20,695 nucleotides of DNA, from assembly GCA_003488655.1 (NCBI GenBank), contig DNKW01000059.1, forward strand, positions 1-20,695, written 5' to 3'. Below are positions 14,030 to 20,695 of this stretch, one piece after another. Source of the DNA: Candidatus Altimarinota bacterium (GTDB taxonomy: Bacteria; Patescibacteriota; Gracilibacteria; BD1-5; UBA2023). Positions within the stretch are counted from its first letter, which is position 1, and each line of letters begins with the position of its first letter. A program made the position numbers and the translations under genes. The notes beneath the pieces are model-generated. The model ran no database searches, had not been told where the DNA came from, and saw only the letters and a list, made by a program, of their open reading frames with translations.

Positions 14030-15301
14030 ATGTTCAATCGCATCTTCCGCATATTCCTCATCCTCCTTCCGTGGAGCGTGCTTGGAACCGTATTTTTCGG
14101 GAGCAAGCTCGGGCTTCCCGGAGTGAGTTTCTTCAAGGAGATTTTTCTCATCCTTCTTATCAGTTTCCTCGCGTGGGATTATTTCAAGAAAAAAACATTC
14201 CCGAAACTCGATGTCCTCGATTATCTGATCGCCTCGTATATCGGATACCTCGTGATCATCACGCTCGTGAACGGACTCGGACTTGCGTCGCTCGTGTACG
14301 GGGGACGGTACGATTTCGAATTTCTCATCGCGTTTCTCGTTGCGAAGCACGGAAGCCCCCTCCTTACAGGAACGGTTTCGCAGTACCTCCGTATATTCCT
14401 CCTTTCGGCGAGCCTCGCTCTGTTTGCGGGATTGCTCGTACGATTCATCTTCCATGAAACCATCCTCATTCATTTCGGATTCTCCGGGAATCTCAGTAAT
14501 TGGAGTTTCGGTGGAACGCCGCCCATCTATCACGGAATCGACGGAGCACGGGTCAAGCGTTTTCAGGGGATCTTCGACGGGCCGAACCCTGCGGCGTATT
14601 TCATTCTCGTCTACGCGGGACTCCTTTTCCACTATTTCCGAACCAAGAAAGAGTACCACTTCCTCCTCGGACTCTGGACGATCGTCCTCCTCGGACTCGT
14701 GTTCCTCACCTATTCGCGCAGTGCTCTTATCGGAATCGTCGTCGGATGTATAGCTCTTGTTATATTTTCCCTCCGAACCATCTGGCGGAAATACAAGAAA
14801 GAAAGCGTTACAGTACTCCTCTTTCTCGCCATCCTTTCCTGACTGTTTTATCTCCGGTATGAGGGAACCATCAATCGGATCATCCTCCGTCCCGGATCTT
14901 CGCAAGGGCATTTTGACCGTGCGATGACCGGGCTCCAAAGATTCGCCGAACACCCCATGGGACAATGACTCGGAACAGCCGGCCCCGCCTATCGCTATGT
15001 TGTGAAACTCGCTGATACTCCCATCTACGGCGGGGACATAAAAACCTCCGAGGACTATTACATTCCCGAGAGTTGGTATATCCAGCAACTCGTCGAATGA
15101 GGAATCATCGGATTCCTCCTCTTCTGCGCCATTATGGGTACCATCGCCTGGATGCTCTTCCCGCTCTCGCCCACTTTCTTCGCCTCGTTCGTGGCGGTTC
15201 TGACCATGAACCTGTTCCTGCATAGTTTCGAGTCGGTATATATATCGCTCATACTGTTCCTGATGCTCGGGTTGTTTGTGGGTAAGAGGAAGGGGAGATA
15301 A
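14030..15301 (+). CDS. O-antigen ligase/polymerase-like membrane protein (three TGA-encoded Gly)
   Basis: 423 aa with TGA at residues 271, 313 and 357. About 10-12 hydrophobic segments surround a large external loop (about 275-350) that includes G-L-G-T-A-G-P-A-Y-R and E-S-W-Y-I-Q-Q-L-V-E-G-G-I-I-G-F-L-L, the signature of the O-antigen ligase/Wzy superfamily; these proteins join or polymerise lipid-linked glycans. Earlier, R-V-K-R-F-Q-G-I-F-D-G-P-N-P-A-A and L-V-F-L-T-Y-S-R-S-A-L-I-G also fit the family. ATG 14030 was chosen because a longer reading would translate the hairpin element. GC is higher than in neighbours. The glycan substrate is unknown. Confidence 0.88.
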
Positions 15302-15330
15302 AAGAAAAATTTGATTATAAAAACAAATCA

Positions 15331-15357
15331 TTGCTTTTTCTCAAAAATCACTACAAT
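15331..15357 (+). promoter_or_regulatory. Candidate promoter of the Dam operon
   Basis: TTGCTT (15331-15336), 15-nt spacer, TACAAT (15352-15357). The spacer is one base shorter than in the housekeeping promoters and the same as in the XRE promoter at 19176. The leader would be about 18 nt. Confidence 0.45.
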
Positions 15358-15381
15358 TCGATCAACTTCTAAAAATCACTT

Positions 15382-16353
<972 letters not shown>

Positions 16354-16365
16354 TTTTTAAATTAT

Positions 16366-17391
16366 ATGTCTATTAGAATTCCTTTGTTAAAAATTATTCA
16401 AAATAGTATTCCCTTATATTGATTTATTTTAAAGGCAAATTATGTATATGAACATTTTGATGTGTCAAGAAGGATAGAAGATAAAGAGGAAGGGTATCAA
16501 CGTTCTTTTTCTAAAAAAAAGATTAATGATATAAAAAAATATCTGAATGAAAATAATGGAATTATACCAAATTCAGTATTAGTAACACTCGAGAAAGATA
16601 AATTTGTTATTCATGATGACAATACAATAGAATTTCAGGATGATCCCAGTATTGGTTTAATCATAGATTGACAACATAGAGTAAAGTGAGCTTATGAGGC
16701 ATGAAATAATATTGACTTATTTATAATTGGAGTGGAATGATTAACGATCCCCGATCAGGCCAAGCTTTTTATTAAAATAAATTCTACTCAAAAGGGGGTT
16801 CCAGTCTCATTATATTTGGACTTATTGAATCTAACCGAATGAGAAATAGAGGATTTTGATGACGAAGATGTACCTGCCGAAAGAAGATCTATTGAAATTG
16901 CTACTAGATTAAATGAGGAGGCGGACAGTCCATTAGTTTGAAAAATCAGGATGACATGAGATGTATGAGTATGAATATCGTTGAGTGAATTGGTTACCAA
17001 AACTAGGGAATATGTTAATCCGAAGGGTTGAGTTTTTCAAGAATTTTGATTTGAAGAACAATATAATATATTTAAAATTTTTTTCAAGGTCGTTAGCGTT
17101 GTTTTTAGCGATGAATGGGACAATCCAGACTCGTTAATATTAAAAACTGTTGGCTTTTGAGGTCTTTTGAAAGCATTGAGAGAAATATTTGCGATAACAA
17201 TTAGAAATAATGCTGAATTTTCAGAAGAATCTCTATCTAAAGTACTGAGTCTTATTAGTGATTTTAAATTTAATAAAGAAACTCTACCATGATGAGGAAT
17301 TACGGCTCAAGATAATGCATGAAGTATAATTGTTACAACCATTAAGAAAAGACTGACTGACAATTATATTCCGAGAGTTAAAATATGATAA
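16366..17391 (+). CDS. DGQHR-domain protein (DndB/ParB-like)
   Basis: 341 aa, starting 12 nt after the Dam gene. The N-terminal part has E-E-G-Y-Q-R-S-F (a ParB/DndB-like strand-helix), I-P-N-S-V-L-V-T-L, and D101-G-Q-H-R105, with the Gly itself encoded by TGA; A-K-L-F-I-K-I-N-S-T-Q-K-G-V follows, typical of DGQHR proteins. The best-known relative is DndB of phosphorothioate systems, a regulator, but no dnd genes are present here. By my count 17 of 26 glycines are TGA. AT-rich, unlike upstream genes. Its last codons overlap the next gene (ATGATAA), so the two are translationally coupled. Role inferred only from context: defence. Confidence 0.8.
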
Positions 17392-18275
17392 ATAACTATA
17401 AAAAGTTTTTCAAATGAAAATCAGGAACTAGTTCGGCTTGATTAAAAGATTATCTTGAAGGGCTACATAAACATGGATCTGCTTACAGCGCCTGATTTAT
17501 CGAAAACAGTCTTTGAGAATATATTCTCAAAGATATATTGAAGTTATTTACTAAATCTTTATTGAATTGTTTGGCTGCAAATAGATTAATAAAGTCTGGT
17601 TATTTTACGTGGGCATATACCACGGCTTATTATTCATCATTCTTCTCGGTTCAATGAATTAATCGATTTTATGGAATTGCATTTCATTTTATTCATTGAA
17701 CAAATTGCAAGATAGTATATGATAAAAATAACGATTATTTTGAGGTAAAAAGTGCTACTTTACCAAAAGGCGGAATTCATAAGGCGGAATTTAAAGAATT
17801 TTACGATATGATTTCAGCAAACTTAATTGATTTAAATAATACCTTCCCTTCCTTTTCTAAAACAGTATTTATCAACAATAATCCATCAGGAATGGATAGT
17901 ACGTTAAGAAATGAATGGAATTATTCCTTGGATGATAAATATTTCTTTGAACTTGGAGTAGATAATGATACTATCACAATAGAATCATCTGTCTTTAAAA
18001 ATAGTCACAATAATCAGATATTGCCATTTTTTAAAAAATTGATTAATTCTTTAAAAAAAATTCCGATCAGCAATAGCTCGCCATTTACTGATGTAATTGA
18101 CTGTTATGAATTATCTATCGAAAGACTCGCCTTTCTTTATGAGTTATTGCTTTTGCTTCAAAAATCAAATCCCTTATTTGATATTGCTTTTAAAAAATAT
18201 TTGAATAATCTCGAGAATAAAATAAATAAGTGATCCTTTAGTTCAGATAAAGATATAAATATTAATTTTTTTTAA
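17385..18275 (+). CDS. HEPN-like protein, 296 aa
   Basis: Starts at ATG 17385, overlapping the end of the DGQHR gene by 7 nt, and reads through seven TGA codons (of 16 glycines). Residues ~70-88 (G-Y-F-T-W-A-Y-T-T-A-Y-Y-S-S-F-F-S-V) resemble the second helix of HEPN domains, and the following N-R-F-Y-G-I-A-F-H fits the Rx4-6H catalytic motif of HEPN RNases (R, six residues, H). The C-terminal half is helical with N/K/S-rich spacers and no known domain. The family assignment is tentative; it could be a non-nuclease helical partner of the DGQHR protein. A TGA nine codons from the last zone (18231-18233) shows the true stop is TAA at 18273. Confidence 0.65.
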
Positions 18276-18288
18276 CCTATTTTCATAT

Positions 18289-19158
18289 ATGAACTTTGAA
18301 CTACTTAAAAATACTTTTCAGGATAGTATAAAATCATTTTCTTATTATGTAGACTGGCAGAAGGTTCAAAAAAATCTTTCTGGAATTGAGAAGCAATTAA
18401 ATATATTAAATTATCTTTTATGAAAAAAAGATAATTTTCGGGACGAATTTATGAATCTTATTTCTGAATATCCTTCAGTAATAGAAGCTCTCCCTATACT
18501 TTTGGCAACGAGAGAGAACAAAATATCAATCACCTCAGGTAATTTGTTAAGTAATACGTACACTTTCACTCCGTTTTTACTTACCACTTGATTAAAAGAA
18601 GAATATTATACTTTTGTCGTAAAAACTTGATTAATTGAAATTTTTACAGAAGATAGGATTAAGAATCTAGTTGATTATGTTTTTTGAATAGAAGTTGGTC
18701 TCGATAGTAATGCACGAAAAAATAGGAGCTGAACTAATATGGAGTTATTGGTAAAAAAATACTTGGAAGATATAACTGTATTAAGTAGCTGAAGATACGT
18801 ATATAAAGAACAGGCAACACCTTCCTGGATTCAAGAGAATTGGAACGTACATATCAATGTTAATAAATCAGAAAGAAGATTTGATTTTGCTATTTTTGAT
18901 AATGATAAAAAATGATTATTTTTAGTAGAGACAAATTTTTATTGATGAGGTGGTAGTAAACTTAAGGCCGTCGCCTGAGAGTTTTCGTGATTATATATAG
19001 ATTTAAAAAATCAATGAATAAAATTAATTTGGGTCACTGATGGTGCTGGTTGGCAGACTGCTATTCGTCCTCTAGAAGAAGCTTATAATGTAACCGATGG
19101 AAATATCTATAATTTATCCATGTTGAAAGATTGAATCTTAAATGAACTAATTAAATAA
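18289..19158 (+). CDS. DpnII/MboI-family type II restriction endonuclease (likely GATC)
   Basis: 289 aa with 13 TGA codons among 21 glycines, so invisible to standard-code annotation. The catalytic region reads R-R-F-D199-F-A-I-F ... F-L-V-E214-T-N-F-Y-G-G-G-G-S-K-L, followed by I-W-V-T-D-G-A-G-W-Q-T-A; this is the DpnII family PD-(D/E)xK-like core, in which E-x-N replaces E-x-K. An upstream R-K-N-R-S-G-T-N-M-E segment also fits. Cuts unmethylated GATC in known members, matching the Dam gene two genes upstream. Leader AT-rich without SD, 13 nt after the HEPN-like gene. Confidence 0.88.
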
Positions 19159-19159
19159 A

Positions 19160-19182
19160 AAGTAAACTAATTTAGTTGACTT
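19160..19182 (+). terminator. Short hairpin after the endonuclease gene
   Basis: AAGTAAACTAA / TTAGTTGACTT (one mismatch, very short loop) followed by ATTTTAAA, 1 nt after the stop codon. It overlaps the -35 of the next promoter, so the terminator and promoter are intertwined. Confidence 0.45.
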
Positions 19183-19202
19183 ATTTTAAAAATGAATACA
19201 AT
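19176..19202 (+). promoter_or_regulatory. Promoter giving a leaderless XRE mRNA
   Basis: TTGACT (19176-19181), 15-nt spacer, TACAAT (19197-19202). Transcription would be expected about 6-8 nt after the -10, i.e. at or beside the ATG at 19208. Leaderless transcripts are a known trait of R-M controller genes. Confidence 0.55.
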
Positions 19203-19207
19203 AACTT

Positions 19208-19438
19208 ATGTTAGAGAAAGAAATAAAAGATTTTTTGGAGAAAAATAATCTGAAGCAATCAGATATTTATCTGAAGCTTGGATTATCAAAGCAGAACTTC
19301 TACAAAGCTATTCGGACGAAGAACTTTGATAATCCAAGCCTTCAAAAAATCCTCGACTTTCTCTGACTGGAAATTTGTATTTCATTACAAGAGAAACATG
19401 GAACACTTCAAAAAACTATATTGTCTCCCCGGACATAG
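19208..19438 (+). CDS. Small XRE-like HTH regulator (candidate R-M controller)
   Basis: 76 aa. Helix-turn-helix at about 14-60: L-K-Q-S-D-I-Y-L-K-L-G-L-S-K-Q-N-F-Y-K-A-I-R ... P-S-L-Q-K-I-L-D-F-L-G-L, a Cro/C1 pattern; the Gly in L-G-L-E is TGA. The size and position between an endonuclease gene and a methyltransferase gene fit controller (C) proteins of type II R-M systems, which time endonuclease expression. No clear C-box repeats were seen. The next ATG follows 1 nt after its TAG. Confidence 0.75.
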
Positions 19439-19439
19439 G

Positions 19440-19892
19440 ATGCGAGAAAATACGAATATGGATCATTTCGTATTTTGTGGGAATAATTGGGATTATTATT
19501 TTTGTAAAAAAAATAGAGATTCTGAGCTGGAATGTCTTGAAAACGTAGTACTCACCACAGAGTATGATGAAAGAAGATTTATAGATTTAGATTACGATAA
19601 TCGAGAACTATTTCTTCAGTATGCTCCAGAAAACCGCTTTTTTTCAAGATTGTATTACATTTCCGAATCTGATTATAATGAATTTGTTAAGGATACTTGA
19701 AAAAAGATTAACCCTGAACATATAATTATGATAGGTTGAGAAGGTGGATACTATTTATCCGATTTAGTATCCACAAATGCAGATAAGTGTGATATGTTTG
19801 AGAATGTAAAATTGGTTTCTCTTGCCAAACAGCCCTCTGAATATATAGACTATGATCATTTTAATTCCTGAAATTTCATAATCTATGCCTAA
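19440..19892 (+). CDS. Hypothetical protein in the R-M locus, 150 aa
   Basis: Not recognised. Starts at ATG 19440, 1 nt after the XRE stop codon; an ATG at 19398 is possible but overlaps that gene. Three TGA codons: D-T-G-K-K-I-N, M-I-G-G-E-G-G-Y-Y and N-S-G-N-F. Aromatic and acidic, with N-N-W-D-Y-Y-F-C-K-K-N near the start, S-R-L-Y-Y-I-S-E-S-D-Y in the middle. No membrane segment or catalytic motif is evident. Its last 8 nt overlap the methyltransferase start, implying coupling. Read with code 11 it would be a 3' truncated fragment. Confidence 0.65.
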
Positions 19893-20640
19893 AAAAATCA
19901 AGAAACTTCAACCGGAAGAATTCGACCAGGAGTGCACGACGGTTTGGTCTTTTCCACGACGTGGAAACTGGGCTACACACAATAGTAAGTATCGCGGAAA
20001 TTGGTCGCCGGATGTGGTGCGAAATTTGATTGTTCGTTATTCCAAAGAGGGTGATACTCTTCTTGATCCCATGATTGGTGGAGGAACGACCGCGATTGAA
20101 TGTAAACTCCTGAATCGGAATCTTATTGCTTTTGATGTGAATCCCGCTTCTATCGAACTCTCAGAGAGTATGCTTGATTTCGAGTATGATTCATCTGCAA
20201 AAATTCGTATCGTCCAAGGTGATGCGAGAGAACTTATGAAAAAAGTGGGTGATGAAAGTGTGGATTTTATCCTCCATCATCCGCCGTACGCGGATATTAT
20301 CAAGTACAGTGAGTGAAAAATTCCTGAGGACCTATCGAATATTCACGATATCGATGAGTTTGCCGATGAGATGGAGAAGATAGCACGAGAATGTTTTCGT
20401 GTGCTTAAAAAGTGACAGTATTGTGCGATTCTCATCGGGGATACCCGTCGAGAAAAGATGTATCAACCGATGGCATTCAAGGTTATGGAACGATTCCTCC
20501 GAGTCGGTTTCGCTCTCAAGGAAGACATCGTGAAAGTGCAACATAATTGCAAGGCAACAGGGTATTGGAAAACAAGTTCACAAAAGTACAATTTCCTCCT
20601 CATTATGCACGAACACTTGTTTATTTTCAAAAAACCATAA
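19885..20640 (+). CDS. Second SAM-dependent DNA methyltransferase (N4/N6 type)
   Basis: 251 aa. Order of motifs: R-G-N-W-A-T-H-N-S-K-Y-R-G-N-W-S-P near the N-terminus, SAM motif L-L-D-P-M-I-G-G-G-T-T-A-I-E (about 57-70), acidic loop F-D-V-N-P, and catalytic-type H-H-P-P-Y-A-D-I-I-K-Y-S (about 131-142), a variant of (D/N/S)-P-P-(Y/W). Two TGA codons, in S-E-G-K-I-P and K-K-G-Q-Y-C. It may add a second methylation activity to the locus, as DpnA does in the DpnII system, but its motif IV differs from DpnA; the target base and site are not evident. It could instead act on RNA (TRM11-like proteins share the H-P-P-Y). Confidence 0.82.
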
Positions 20641-20651
20641 AAATCATTTGC

Positions 20652-20690
20652 AAAAAAGTACATAGTTAACTATGTACTATGTACTTTTTT
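20652..20690 (+). terminator. Terminator after the second methyltransferase
   Basis: 14-bp perfect stem AAAAAAGTACATAG / CTATGTACTTTTTT with an 11-nt loop and T6. A competing perfect 20-nt palindrome, GTACATAGTTAACTATGTAC, uses the left arm and the loop, because the GTACATAG unit occurs three times. Confidence 0.85.
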
Positions 20691-20695
20691 AACAG

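Noticed and set aside
14009..15331. 440-aa open frame on the minus strand
   Set aside because: It is antisense to the O-antigen-ligase-like gene, strongly enriched in E/R/D/S without a domain, and the plus-strand reading shows a clear membrane-protein family after TGA = Gly.

Overview
The window reads as a chromosomal segment of a Patescibacteria/CPR bacterium that uses genetic code 25 (UGA = glycine), as in Gracilibacteria (BD1-5) or Absconditabacteria (SR1). All 30 genes that I can close end in TAA or TAG, never TGA, and in-frame TGA falls where glycine is expected: residue 104 of uS11, the G-rich SAM motif of a Dam methylase, the DGQHR motif, and the Y-G-G-G-G-S-K segment of a DpnII-type endonuclease. 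Read with the standard code, about a dozen genes would look broken; read as Gly they are intact. Which of the two phyla this is cannot be settled from the window.

Layout. 1-139: gene tail and a promoter. 140-550: small cyclic-nucleotide-binding-domain protein. 588-6598: translation/transcription block infA-rpmJ-rpsM-rpsK-rpsD-rpoA-rplQ-rplM-rpsI-rpsL-rpsG-rpmA, ended by a perfect terminator. 6608-6763: 156-bp palindromic MITE-like element. 6801-7986: rlmH and an unknown gene. 8027-10757, minus strand: envelope genes (392-aa membrane protein, sortase, 101-aa membrane protein). 11014-13107: rpsU (bS21) and a beta-CASP metallo-beta-lactamase RNase, divergent. 13184-15301: ferredoxin plus hypothetical gene (minus) diverging from an O-antigen-ligase-like gene (plus). 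15382-20640: an AT-rich defence cassette: Dam (GATC) methylase, DGQHR protein, HEPN-like protein, DpnII-family endonuclease, then a leaderless XRE regulator, an unknown gene and a second DNA methyltransferase.

Main points for a second look. (1) A five-copy family of ~105-120-nt hairpin elements with a conserved apical core and covarying stems lies at 1489, 5033, 6131, 8361 and 13857; four copies begin at or within 2 nt of a stop codon, and all five have the same orientation relative to transcription. (2) Almost no gene has a Shine-Dalgarno sequence, but rpsU and the divergent RNase gene share an identical 22-nt leader containing AGGAGA; this recalls the bS21/anti-SD autoregulation known in Bacteroidetes. 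(3) A GATC restriction-modification locus has a DGQHR and an HEPN-like gene between methylase and endonuclease, with TGA as the majority glycine codon in two of these genes. (4) A 36-bp palindrome forms two superimposed face-to-face promoters. Promoters recognised by eye mostly fit TTGCAW-N16-TACAAT.

No tRNA, rRNA or CRISPR array was found.
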